From positions 97,046-161,045 of the forward strand of contig JAMFSS010000006.1 of the NCBI GenBank assembly GCA_026225415.1: a stretch of DNA of 64,000 nucleotides, read 5' to 3'. This DNA is from Alphaproteobacteria bacterium (lineage in GTDB: Bacteria; Pseudomonadota; Alphaproteobacteria; UBA9219). Each line of letters starts with the position of its first letter. Positions within the stretch are counted from its first letter, which is position 1. The position numbers were made by a program, and so were the translations under genes. The notes beneath the pieces are model-generated. The model saw only the letters and a list, made by a program, of their open reading frames with translations, had not been told where the DNA came from and searched no databases. This document shows, piece by piece, positions 54,871 to 62,413 of the stretch.

Positions 54871-55524
54871 TTAGTAAAAGACTTCGCCGATTTTGATGTT
54901 GTCGCGTCCCATATCGCGGCGGTGTTTGTTGGTGTCGCGCAGGGAATAGATGCAGCCGCAATATTCCTGCTGATAGAAATGTTCGCGCTTGGAAATTTCG
55001 ATCATGCGGTGTGAGCCGCCGCCTTTGCGCCAATTGTAATCCCAGTATGACAGGCCTTCATAACGATCGGCGGCGCGACGCCCGCAATCATTGATCTGAT
55101 CCATATTTTTCCAGCGCGAAATGCCCAGGCATGAGGTGAACAAAGGAAAACCATGTTCATGCGCGTATAACGCGGTGCGTTCGAACCGCATATCAAAACA
55201 TTCGGTACAGCGCTTGCCGCGTTCCGGCTCCCACTCCAAACCCTTGACGCGCTCAAACCAGTTGTCGCTGTCGTAATCGGCATCGATAAAGGGAATGTTG
55301 GTTTTTTCAGCAAAGCGGATATTTTCCTCTTTGCGCAAATCATACTCTTCGCGTGGATGGATGTTGGGGTTGTAGAAATAAATGGTGATGTCCAGACCCG
55401 ACGCCACCATTGCTTCCATCACCTCGCCCGAACAGGGCGCGCAACAGGAATGCAGCAAAATACGCTCAGCCCCGCCCGGAACGGGTATCGCGATGCGTTT
55501 CGATGTGTCGTTGGCTTCTGTCAC
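54871..55524 (-). CDS. queH: Epoxyqueuosine reductase QueH
   Basis: Iron-sulphur enzyme (formerly DUF208) that makes queuosine from epoxyqueuosine in tRNA, a non-homologous replacement for QueG. The 217-residue protein has [12 protein letters not shown] near the N-terminus, [13 protein letters not shown] in the middle and [11 protein letters not shown] near the C-terminus, giving the conserved cysteine set. The GTG at 55524 is preferred; longer starts lie inside the repeat element. Confidence 0.92.
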   Translation of the reverse strand: MTEANDTSKRIAIPVPGGAERILLHSCCAPCSGEVMEAMVASGLDITIYFYNPNIHPREEYDLRKEENIRFAEKTNIPFIDADYDSDNWFERVKGLEWEPERGKRCTECFDMRFERTALYAHEHGFPLFTSCLGISRWKNMDQINDCGRRAADRYEGLSYWDYNWRKGGGSHRMIEISKREHFYQQEYCGCIYSLRDTNKHRRDMGRDNIKIGEVFY

Positions 55525-55526
55525 GG

Positions 55527-55634
55527 TACCCCTCACCTGCAAAAACTAAGGGCTTGCGCCTTGATTGGATACCCGCTTTCGCGGGTACAATTTGCAAGCA
55601 AATTGGTTTTTGCTTCCTCTCCTTGTGGGAGAGG
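55527..55634. repeat. Hairpin repeat family B, copy 4, with another repeat nested inside
   Basis: In the same orientation as copy 3. The outer parts agree with the family, but the tip of the long stem is enlarged and contains a TACCCGC/GCGGGTA hairpin flanked by GGA and TCC, a known kind of dispersed hairpin, making the unit 108 bp instead of about 80. Confidence 0.72.
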
Positions 55635-55645
55635 AAGAAAGAATT

Positions 55646-56242
55646 TTATTTGCTGAACCAATCCATAATGCCGCCCGATGATTTGAACGAGATTTTAAGC
55701 TCGGTGTTCGGCGCGCTGCGGAAATATAATGTAATCGGGAAAACACTTGCGTTCTTGGGTGTGGTCACATTCTTGACGCGCAGCCAGATGGTGTCTTTGT
55801 CCAGCTCGGTTGTTTTACCGGCGGGAATGCCAATCGCGGCTGCGTCTTCTTTTTCTTTTCCGTCCGCGCCCTTGCTGACCTGAACCACATCACCCGTTTG
55901 CCATGTGGAACCGCCGCCGATAATGCGTTCGTCACCTTTGCCGTTATTTTTGACTGTCAGGAAAACATCGATATGGTCGCCGCTTGCCGTCAGATGCGTA
56001 TGGCTGATTTCAAGGCTGCCCGCTTTGACAGTCGCGCTGCTAGCTGCTTCTGCCGGTGCCACGGGTGCTGTTGCTGGCGGTGTTGCAGATGCCGCCGCGG
56101 GCGTTGCAGGTGTTGAAGAAGAAACCGGCACCGTGGCCGTAGCCGCCGGTGTTGAGGTTGAAGATTTGGTCGCGGCAAAAGCCGGAACCGACAGGGCAAC
56201 GCCCAAACAAACAGTTAACATAACGCCTGTTGTTTTCTTCAT
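55646..56242 (-). CDS. Secreted PCuAC-like protein lacking copper ligands
   Basis: A 198-residue protein: signal peptide (about 23 residues, ending AFAA), an Ala/Thr/Pro/Ser-rich linker (about 25-70), and a beta-sandwich domain similar in order to the PCu(A)C copper chaperones (LEISHTHLTASGDHIDVFLTVKNNG; IPAGKTTELDKDTIWLRV; PITLYFRSAP). The Met and His ligands of the H(M)x10Mx21HxM copper site are missing, so copper transfer is unlikely. It is periplasmic, function open. Confidence 0.72.
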   Translation of the reverse strand: MKKTTGVMLTVCLGVALSVPAFAATKSSTSTPAATATVPVSSSTPATPAAASATPPATAPVAPAEAASSATVKAGSLEISHTHLTASGDHIDVFLTVKNNGKGDERIIGGGSTWQTGDVVQVSKGADGKEKEDAAAIGIPAGKTTELDKDTIWLRVKNVTTPKNASVFPITLYFRSAPNTELKISFKSSGGIMDWFSK

Positions 56243-56277
56243 CTTCTTCTCTCCTGTGACGAAAGTTGCGTGGTGAA

Positions 56278-57663
56278 TTAATCTTTGTCCGGCGTATTGG
56301 TCGAACCCGATGACGAGCTGCGGCGGGCAATGGTGGCACGTTGGACGGTGGGCGCCGCGCCGTCGCGTCCGCCCCCGCTATTTTCGTTGCCGCCGTTACT
56401 ACCCATGCTGTCAAAGAAATCGCCATTCGTTTTAGAATATTTGAGCTTGTCGAGCAAGAACTCCATCGCATCGGTGACACCCATCGGCAGCAACACGCGG
56501 CGCAAGACCCACATTTTCGACATGGTGGCCTTGTCGACAAGGATTTCTTCCTTGCGGGTGCCCGATTTGGTGATGTCGATGGCGGGGAAGGTGCGGCGGT
56601 CGGACAATTTGCGATCAAGGATGATTTCCGAATTGCCGGTGCCCTTGAATTCTTCGAAAATGACTTCGTCCATACGGCTGCCAGTATCGATCAGCGCCGT
56701 GGCGATAATGGTTAATGAACCGCCTTCTTCGACATTACGCGCCGCGCCAAAGAAACGCTTGGGGCGTTGCAGGGCGTTGGCATCGACACCCCCGGTCAAC
56801 ACTTTGCCCGATGACGGCACAACGGTGTTATAGGCGCGCGCCAGACGGGTGATGGAGTCGAGCAGGATAACCACATCGCGTTTATGTTCGACCAGACGTT
56901 TGGCCTTTTCAATGACCATTTCCGCGACCTGAACATGGCGCGTTGCGGGTTCGTCGAATGTGGAACTGATAACTTCGCCTTTGACCGAACGCGCCATATC
57001 GGTGACTTCTTCCGGGCGTTCATCGATCAGCAAAACGATCAAATAAACTTCGGGGTGATTAATCGAAATCGCATGCGCGATATTCTGCATCATCACCGTT
57101 TTACCGGTGCGCGGCGGTGCAACAATCAGGCCACGCTGGCCTTTGCCGAGCGGGCAGATCAGGTCGATAATGCGCGATGTATATTCTTTTTTGGTCGGGT
57201 CGGCCAATTCCAGCTTAAGCTGCGATTTGGGATAAAGCGCCGTAAGATTGTCGAAACCGACGCGGTGGCGGGTGTTTTCGGGATTCTCGAAATTAATCTG
57301 GTTAACCTTCAGGAGCGCGAAATAACGTTCGCCTTCCTTGGGTGACCGGATTTCGCCTTCGACCGTATCGCCGGTGCGCAGGTTGAATTTACGAACCTGT
57401 GACGGCGAAACGTAAATATCATCGGGGCCGGGCAGGTAATTCGCTTCGGGCGAACGCAGAAAGCCGAAACCGTCAGGCAGGACTTCCAGAACGCCTTCGC
57501 CGGAAATGGTCTGGTTGGGTTGTTCGCCCATGAATTTCAGGATGGCGAACAGCATATCCTGCTTGCGCAGCGCGCTGGCGCCTTCGACGCCGCATTGTTC
57601 AGCCATGGTCAGCAATTCGGCCGGGGTTTTGGCCTTAAGTTCGCGTAAATTTGTCGATGTCAT
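56278..57663 (-). CDS. rho: Transcription termination factor Rho
   Basis: Hexameric RNA-dependent ATPase that ends untranslated transcripts. The 461-residue protein has an N-terminal Rho-N helix-extension-helix, an OB-fold RNA-binding domain (GFGFLRS), Walker A in APPRTGKTV, Walker B and the Q- and R-loops in normal order. Unlike typical Rho of about 420 residues, it has an extra C-terminal tail of about 40 residues rich in Gly, Ser, Asn and Thr. The ATG at 57663 follows AAAGG; an in-phase start 28 codons upstream is less likely. Confidence 0.96.
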   Translation of the reverse strand: MTSTNLRELKAKTPAELLTMAEQCGVEGASALRKQDMLFAILKFMGEQPNQTISGEGVLEVLPDGFGFLRSPEANYLPGPDDIYVSPSQVRKFNLRTGDTVEGEIRSPKEGERYFALLKVNQINFENPENTRHRVGFDNLTALYPKSQLKLELADPTKKEYTSRIIDLICPLGKGQRGLIVAPPRTGKTVMMQNIAHAISINHPEVYLIVLLIDERPEEVTDMARSVKGEVISSTFDEPATRHVQVAEMVIEKAKRLVEHKRDVVILLDSITRLARAYNTVVPSSGKVLTGGVDANALQRPKRFFGAARNVEEGGSLTIIATALIDTGSRMDEVIFEEFKGTGNSEIILDRKLSDRRTFPAIDITKSGTRKEEILVDKATMSKMWVLRRVLLPMGVTDAMEFLLDKLKYSKTNGDFFDSMGSNGGNENSGGGRDGAAPTVQRATIARRSSSSGSTNTPDKD

Positions 57664-57866
57664 AGAAACCTTTATAGGATTTGGGGCGTTTTGTTCGGCT
57701 GTGCCGATAAGTTGCGCTAACGCTTTGGGGGGAGGATGATCCGGCACGTGAGAAGTGCGCAGTTTCTTTAAAATAATGCGCCGGAACGGATTGCTTGTAT
57801 AGCAAAGGGGTTTCTAAGTCAAGAAAATCCTTACATCACAAGCATTAACCATAAAACAGGGTGTTT

Positions 57867-58298
57867 TTAGAAGGTGGGGCGGACGATAATCATGATGACG
57901 ATGATAATCATCAAAACTGTCGGTATCTCATTGAATATACGGAAGAATTTTGCCGTATGAATGTTCCGGTCGGCGGCAAAGGCGCGTCGATAGCGTGACA
58001 GCATGGCATGCGCTATTTGCATGAAAATCACAGCCGTGATTTTGACATGCATGAAGGGTTGTTGAAGCAAATCGGGATTGGCGGCCAGCATCGCGATGCC
58101 GAAAAGATAGGTGAAAATCATCGCCGGATTGATGATCAGGCGCAGCAGTTTGCGTTCCATAATTTTCAGGGTTTCGGAAAGCTCCGACCCCGGTTTGGCA
58201 TCGGCGTGGTAAACGTAAAGCCGTGGCAGATAAAGCATACCCGCCATCCAGCTGATGACGGAAATGATGTGCAGGGCTTTGAGCCATTCGTAGGACAT
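57867..58298 (-). CDS. hemJ: Protoporphyrinogen IX oxidase HemJ
   Basis: Membrane haem enzyme (UPF0093) that oxidises protoporphyrinogen IX. The 143-residue protein has four transmembrane helices and the conserved residues HIISVISWMAGMLYLPRL (first helix His) and a later RLIINPAM with Lys/Arg before it. It lies in the hemE-hemH-hemJ-rho order of alphaproteobacteria, which supports the role. Confidence 0.92.
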   Translation of the reverse strand: MSYEWLKALHIISVISWMAGMLYLPRLYVYHADAKPGSELSETLKIMERKLLRLIINPAMIFTYLFGIAMLAANPDLLQQPFMHVKITAVIFMQIAHAMLSRYRRAFAADRNIHTAKFFRIFNEIPTVLMIIIVIMIIVRPTF

Positions 58299-58308
58299 GG
58301 AAAGAATG

Positions 58309-58343
58309 AGGCTAGAGGCTAGAGGCTAGAGGCTAGAGGCTGG
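58309..58343. repeat. Five tandem 7-bp repeats at the end of hemH
   Basis: Five copies of AGGCTAG (the last AGGCTGG). The minus-strand reading supplies the final hemH codons and its TAG stop, and the array ends 11 bases before the hemJ start. Seven is not a multiple of three, so a change in copy number would alter the reading frame at the hemH C-terminus. Confidence 0.9.
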
Positions 58344-59375
58344 GGAACAGATGCAGCCGCTAAAACCTTTATTGCATATTCGGCCCCCGGTGGCCGAAGC
58401 GCAAGTTTTTTCGGACTGGGTTGCGTTGCGCACAAGCTGAGCCAGACCTTCGATAAAATCGGGCGCTGTTCCCACCGCCGGCACAACGGTGTAAGAGGGC
58501 GATCCTGCTTGCTGTGCCAGATGGCGGTATTCGATATCGAGTTCGACCAAAGTTTCGGAATGGTCGGACACAAAAGCAATCGGCACGACGACAAGGGGGC
58601 GTTTTTCCGCGCCTGCTTTTTTGACTTCGTCATCGGTGGCGGGTGTTATCCATTGCAACGGCCCGACGCGGGATTGGAAACACAAAACAGAATCCAGATT
58701 ATCGATGGCAAGCGCGTCGCGCAACGCCTGTACCGTCATCTCGCATTGTTTTTGATAGGGGTCGCCCGCTTGGATAATTTTTTCCGGCAAGCCGTGCGCC
58801 GAAAACAGGATGCGCGGCAGGCCGAATTTTCTGGCTTCGTTGTAGGCTTGGCGGGTTGTGTCGGCCAGGGCGCGGATGAAACCGGATTGTTGCGGGTAAC
58901 AGCAAATGGTTTTTGTCGGCGCAATGATTTTGTTTTTCTTTGCCGTCTTGTGCCAATTTTTCAAACTGGATTTTGTGGTGGTGGTCGAAAATTGCGGATA
59001 AAGCGGCAGCAGGATGATGCTGTCGGGCGCGAATTGTTTGACATCGCTCGCGGCTTCGGTGGCAAAGGGGTGCCAGTAATTCATCGCGATAAAAATTTTG
59101 AATGTCGTTTCTGAATCTTTATTCAGGGTATTTTCCAACGCTTGTTTTTGTTGTTGCGTGTTTTTTAAAATCGGCGAGCCACCGCCCATTTTGGCGTAAA
59201 TCTCGCGGGCAATCGGCGCGCGTCGGATGGAAATAAGTTTCGCAATCAGAAAACGCAAAGGTTGGGGCAGACGGATAATCGCCGCATCATTGAACAAATT
59301 GAACAAGAAGGGCTGGACGGACGATTGTTGGTCCGGCCCGCCAAGGTTGAAAAGAATGACCGCGATTTTTTTCAT
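58326..59375 (-). CDS. hemH: Ferrochelatase
   Basis: Inserts ferrous iron into protoporphyrin IX. The 349-residue protein has LFNLGGPD at the start, the catalytic SAHGLP, and EKRPLVVVPIAFVSDHSETL. Four cysteines at the C-terminus (325, 334, 341, 343) resemble the ligands of a [2Fe-2S] cluster known for some alphaproteobacterial enzymes. The start overlaps hemE as ATGA. The last residues come from a tandem repeat. Confidence 0.95.
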   Translation of the reverse strand: MKKIAVILFNLGGPDQQSSVQPFLFNLFNDAAIIRLPQPLRFLIAKLISIRRAPIAREIYAKMGGGSPILKNTQQQKQALENTLNKDSETTFKIFIAMNYWHPFATEAASDVKQFAPDSIILLPLYPQFSTTTTKSSLKNWHKTAKKNKIIAPTKTICCYPQQSGFIRALADTTRQAYNEARKFGLPRILFSAHGLPEKIIQAGDPYQKQCEMTVQALRDALAIDNLDSVLCFQSRVGPLQWITPATDDEVKKAGAEKRPLVVVPIAFVSDHSETLVELDIEYRHLAQQAGSPSYTVVPAVGTAPDFIEGLAQLVRNATQSEKTCASATGGRICNKGFSGCICSPASSL

Positions 59376-60400
59376 ATGCCAAAGCGGTGGATGTGTTCGA
59401 CCATTTGCGCAACATGGTCGGGCGGTGTTTGTGGCACAACCCCATGCCCCAGATTGGCGATATGTTTTTTGCCGAATGTCGAGAAAATGACGTTCAGCTG
59501 ATCTGTCATCGCAATGCCGCCTTGAACCAGCAAAGCGGGATCGAGATTGCCTTGCAGCGGTTTGATGATCTGAAGATCGCGTTTGGCGAATTGCAGGTCG
59601 AGGCCGTGGTCGATGCTCATGGCATCAACGCCGGTTTCGCGGATATAGGCGGCGTAATCGCTTTCGTTCGCTTCACGCGGAAAGCCGATAAGGGGGATGT
59701 GCGGGTATTTGCGTTTGATACGCGAAACAAGTTCGCGGGTTGGTGCGATAACATAGCTGTGGAAATCATCGCCCGCTATCAGTCCCGCCCAGCTGTCGAA
59801 AATTTGTAAAACCTCTGCGCCTGCTTCGATCTGCGAAGACAGATAATTCTCACTCGCATCGATAAGCACTTCGATAAGCTGTTGCAGGAGTTGCGGTTGT
59901 TCTTTGACCCATGATTTGGCGACGGCGAAATTATTTTTGCTGTTGCCATCGATCATGTAGCAAGCGACGGTCCAGGGTGCGCCACAGAAGCCGATAAGGG
60001 TTTTGGGGGCTGGCAAAGCGGCTTTGACGCGGCGGATGGCTTCGAAGACAGAGCCTACTTTTTCCGGATCATATTTTAAATTGTCTATGTTGTTGGTTGT
60101 TGTCGTTTGCAGGACAGGACCTTCGCCTTCGCGGAATTCCAGATTGGAGCCCAAGGCCATGGGAACCAAAAGAATATCGGCAAACAGGATGGCGGCGTCG
60201 AGATCGAAGCGATGGAGGGGTTGAAGGGTTATTTCGGTGGCAAGCGCGGGCGTTAAGGCCATTGTCAGGAAACTGCCCGCCGTCGCGCGCAGCGACCGGT
60301 ATTCGGGCAGATAGCGCCCAGCCTGCCGCATAAGCCAGACAGGTATATGCGCGGGCTCCCTTCCCTGAAGAACATCAAGCATAGGTTTTCGGTTATTCAC
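59372..60400 (-). CDS. hemE: Uroporphyrinogen decarboxylase
   Basis: Decarboxylates uroporphyrinogen III to coproporphyrinogen III. The 342-residue protein has the N-terminal WLMRQAGRYLPEYR and GFCGAPWT signatures and the catalytic aspartate in FADILLVPMALG. The start is GTG with AGAGGG upstream. The gene is transcribed away from the origin region, the classical Caulobacter-type neighbour of oriC. Confidence 0.96.
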   Translation of the reverse strand: MNNRKPMLDVLQGREPAHIPVWLMRQAGRYLPEYRSLRATAGSFLTMALTPALATEITLQPLHRFDLDAAILFADILLVPMALGSNLEFREGEGPVLQTTTTNNIDNLKYDPEKVGSVFEAIRRVKAALPAPKTLIGFCGAPWTVACYMIDGNSKNNFAVAKSWVKEQPQLLQQLIEVLIDASENYLSSQIEAGAEVLQIFDSWAGLIAGDDFHSYVIAPTRELVSRIKRKYPHIPLIGFPREANESDYAAYIRETGVDAMSIDHGLDLQFAKRDLQIIKPLQGNLDPALLVQGGIAMTDQLNVIFSTFGKKHIANLGHGVVPQTPPDHVAQMVEHIHRFGI

Positions 60401-60606
60401 GCACCCTCTTCTATCTTCTTAATTATATTAAATAAGTAGTAGTAAGTAGTTGGTATGGGGGATTGCGGGGATAAAATATAGAGGGAAATTCTACATTTTT
60501 TATTCACCAATTATTTATGATTATGACTCAGAAATTAATTTTGAAACTTGTGTGTAAGTAATTTTTAACATTTTCGTAAGAATGATTAACATAATGGTAA
60601 TAGATG

Positions 60607-60621
60607 TTAACGGCGCATTAA
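60607..60621 (+). promoter_or_regulatory. CtrA-type binding site in oriC
   Basis: TTAA, seven bases, TTAA followed by C, the full consensus for the cell-cycle regulator CtrA, which blocks origin firing in Caulobacter by binding oriC. Confidence 0.65.
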
Positions 60622-60639
60622 CTGTGGTTGGAATAAGTC

Positions 60640-60648
60640 TGTGAATAA
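60640..60648 (-). promoter_or_regulatory. DnaA box (perfect)
   Basis: TTATTCACA on the minus strand, 30 bases from the second perfect box on the plus strand. Confidence 0.8.
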
Positions 60649-60678
60649 CGGGGGTTAAATCAGACGAAGTTATCCTTG

Positions 60679-60687
60679 TTATTCACA
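60679..60687 (+). promoter_or_regulatory. DnaA box (perfect)
   Basis: TTATTCACA, directly preceded by a weaker TTATCCTTG box at 60670. Confidence 0.8.
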
Positions 60688-60806
60688 GAGGGTTTGGCGA
60701 TTTTATCCCGCGCGCGATAGCTTGAGGACAGAAATAGGGTTAGTGGTTGGCGTTTTTGTTGTTTGCTGTTGCTACCCCACTTATCCCCATCATTAGAAAG
60801 ATACAC

Positions 60807-61622
60807 ATGCCGTTTCATATCCATCTTGTTTCCGATTCAACCGGCGAAACCATCAGCGCGGTGACACGCGCCTGCATCGCGCAATTTGAAGAGGTGGAGG
60901 TTAAGGAGCATATCTGGAACCTGATCCGCACGCCGCGCGCGTTGCAAACCGTTATTGGCGGCATCAAGGAAAATCCGGGTCTGGTGCTTTATACCTTTGT
61001 CGATGAAGGATCGCGGGCGACATTGGAAGATTATTGCCGCAGCAATTCCATCCCCTGTGTTTCGGTATTGGGTGCCGTGTTGAAAGGGATGATGGTTCAT
61101 TTTGGCCGCAACCCGTCCCACATGCCGGGTAAACAGCATGCGCTGGATGCCGATTATTTCGCGCGTATCGATGCGATGGATTATGCGTTGGAACAGGATG
61201 ACGGACGCGGGGTGGAACGGTTGCGCGAATCGGATGTGCTTATTCTGGGTGTATCGCGCACATCGAAAACCCCCACCTGTATTTATCTGGCCGGTCGCGG
61301 GATACGCGCCGCCAATATTCCCTTTGTGCCGGGTATTCCGATGCCGGATTTGTCGGAATTGAAAAAACCATTGATTGTCGGCCTGACCAAAGACCCCGAT
61401 AGTCTGATTGCCATTCGGCGCAATCGCCTAAGCTTGTTGTCGGAAGAACGCGAAACCGCCTATGTCGATCCGGAAAAAGTGCGCGAAGAATTGTTGGAAG
61501 CGCGGCGTTATTTCGCGCGGCTCGCTTGCCCCGTGATCGATGTCTCGCGCCGGTCGATTGAGGAAACGGCGGCGGAGATTATTATGTTGTTGTCGCGGAA
61601 GCGGGAGAAAGAGGCGGTTTAG
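60807..61622 (+). CDS. ppsR: Pyruvate,phosphate dikinase / PEP synthase regulatory protein (DUF299)
   Basis: Bifunctional kinase and pyrophosphorylase that inactivates and reactivates PPDK or PEP synthase by threonine phosphorylation. The 271-residue protein has the opening HLVSDSTGETI and the P-loop GVSRTSKT (148-155) with TPTCIYLA following. The ATG at 60807 fits the family start; upstream in-phase codons lie in oriC. This gene corresponds to RP001 beside the Rickettsia origin. The maf-aroE-coaE-dnaQ genes that often follow are not present. Confidence 0.94.
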   Translation: MPFHIHLVSDSTGETISAVTRACIAQFEEVEVKEHIWNLIRTPRALQTVIGGIKENPGLVLYTFVDEGSRATLEDYCRSNSIPCVSVLGAVLKGMMVHFGRNPSHMPGKQHALDADYFARIDAMDYALEQDDGRGVERLRESDVLILGVSRTSKTPTCIYLAGRGIRAANIPFVPGIPMPDLSELKKPLIVGLTKDPDSLIAIRRNRLSLLSEERETAYVDPEKVREELLEARRYFARLACPVIDVSRRSIEETAAEIIMLLSRKREKEAV

Positions 61623-61711
61623 GTCAATTTTCAAGCCGTTAACCATAAATTTGGAGTGAAAGGGATTTAGTTTTATTCTATAGAATATGAAAGTTTTTAA
61701 CGGAGGCGATT

Positions 61712-62404
61712 ATGAACCAAGAACAAATTACACAGGCGTTGCGCCTTGCGGATGAAGTGCAGGAAAAAACGGACGCGCTACGCGCTTTTTTGGCCGAAGC
61801 ACAGGCAGAAATTACGCAAAGCAAAACAGCTTTGGTTGCGCCCACAATCCGTGAGAAATTCCAGCTGGCGCGCCATGCCGCCGGTTTGGGTATTTATATG
61901 GGGATGTACCAACATACCGACAAGGCCGGCAACAAGATTGGCAAAATCAGGCCGCTTTTCGCCGGTGAGCCCTTGCAGGGAACACGCACATTCATCAAAA
62001 CAGCGGAGCATATCGGGCAATTACCGGACGGGTTTAAGGTGAATAATCCGCTAAATTACCAAAAGGCGCTTGATGCCGCTTTCGCGGATGATTCCATTGA
62101 AGGAAAATTATTTATCCCCTCGCGGGAAATCCTGTGCGGCAAAGATAATGCGGGAAAAATGGTTCGCGCTGAAAATTTATTTGCGCTTCGGAATGAAGGC
62201 GATTTCAAAAATAGCTTCATCACAAACCCTGGTCGCCAGGCCAGCGCCGACTGGTACTGGTCTTCCACGGAGCACCGTGACGACTCGGACTGTGTGTGGA
62301 ATGTCCGGTTCTCGGACGGGAAAGGCGGTTGGATTCACAAGGACGGCCATCGTTTGAGTTGCCGTCCAGTGCGCGTGGGTAGGGTTAGTGATTTAACCCT
62401 TTAA
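61712..62404 (+). CDS. DUF1566/CLec-domain protein, probable diversity-generating-retroelement target
   Basis: A 230-residue protein behind GGAGG. It has an N-terminal helical segment (about 1-45), a middle part ending in IPSREIL, and a C-terminal C-type-lectin-like domain. That domain contains WYWSSTE, WNVRFSDG and SCRPVR in the order of Lcl/DUF1566 domains. Between these anchors the residues are unusual (His, Arg, Asp, Cys, Gly in place of the usual Asn/Tyr), and the corresponding codons all end in C or T: CAC, CGT, GAC, TGT, GGC, GGT, ATT, CAT, TGC. This is what adenine-directed mutation of AAY codons produces. No reverse transcriptase or template repeat is in the window. Confidence 0.7.
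   Translation: MNQEQITQALRLADEVQEKTDALRAFLAEAQAEITQSKTALVAPTIREKFQLARHAAGLGIYMGMYQHTDKAGNKIGKIRPLFAGEPLQGTRTFIKTAEHIGQLPDGFKVNNPLNYQKALDAAFADDSIEGKLFIPSREILCGKDNAGKMVRAENLFALRNEGDFKNSFITNPGRQASADWYWSSTEHRDDSDCVWNVRFSDGKGGWIHKDGHRLSCRPVRVGRVSDLTL
62381..62400 (+). repeat. Inverted repeat directly after the putative variable region
   Basis: AGGGTTA, six bases, TAACCCT: a perfect 7-bp stem-loop overlapping the last codons and ending just before the stop codon. Hairpins or cruciforms at this place help target recognition in some diversity-generating retroelements; it may also be a simple terminator stem. Confidence 0.5.
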
Positions 62405-62413
62405 TTATTTTCT

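Larger units (their letters stand above)
60401..60806. other. Chromosomal replication origin (oriC)
   Basis: A 406-base non-coding region between divergent hemE and ppsR, the place of oriC in Caulobacter and Rickettsia. It holds two perfect DnaA boxes TTATTCACA (60640-60648 minus, 60679-60687 plus). Weaker ones are TTATTCACC at 60500-60508, TTATCCCCA at 60781-60789, TTATCCTTG at 60670-60678 and CGGGGATAA at 60466-60474. An A+T-rich segment (about 60411-60600) suited to unwinding and a CtrA-type site at 60607 complete it. GTAGTA-type trinucleotide runs (60435-60450) may be DnaA trios. Confidence 0.88.
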
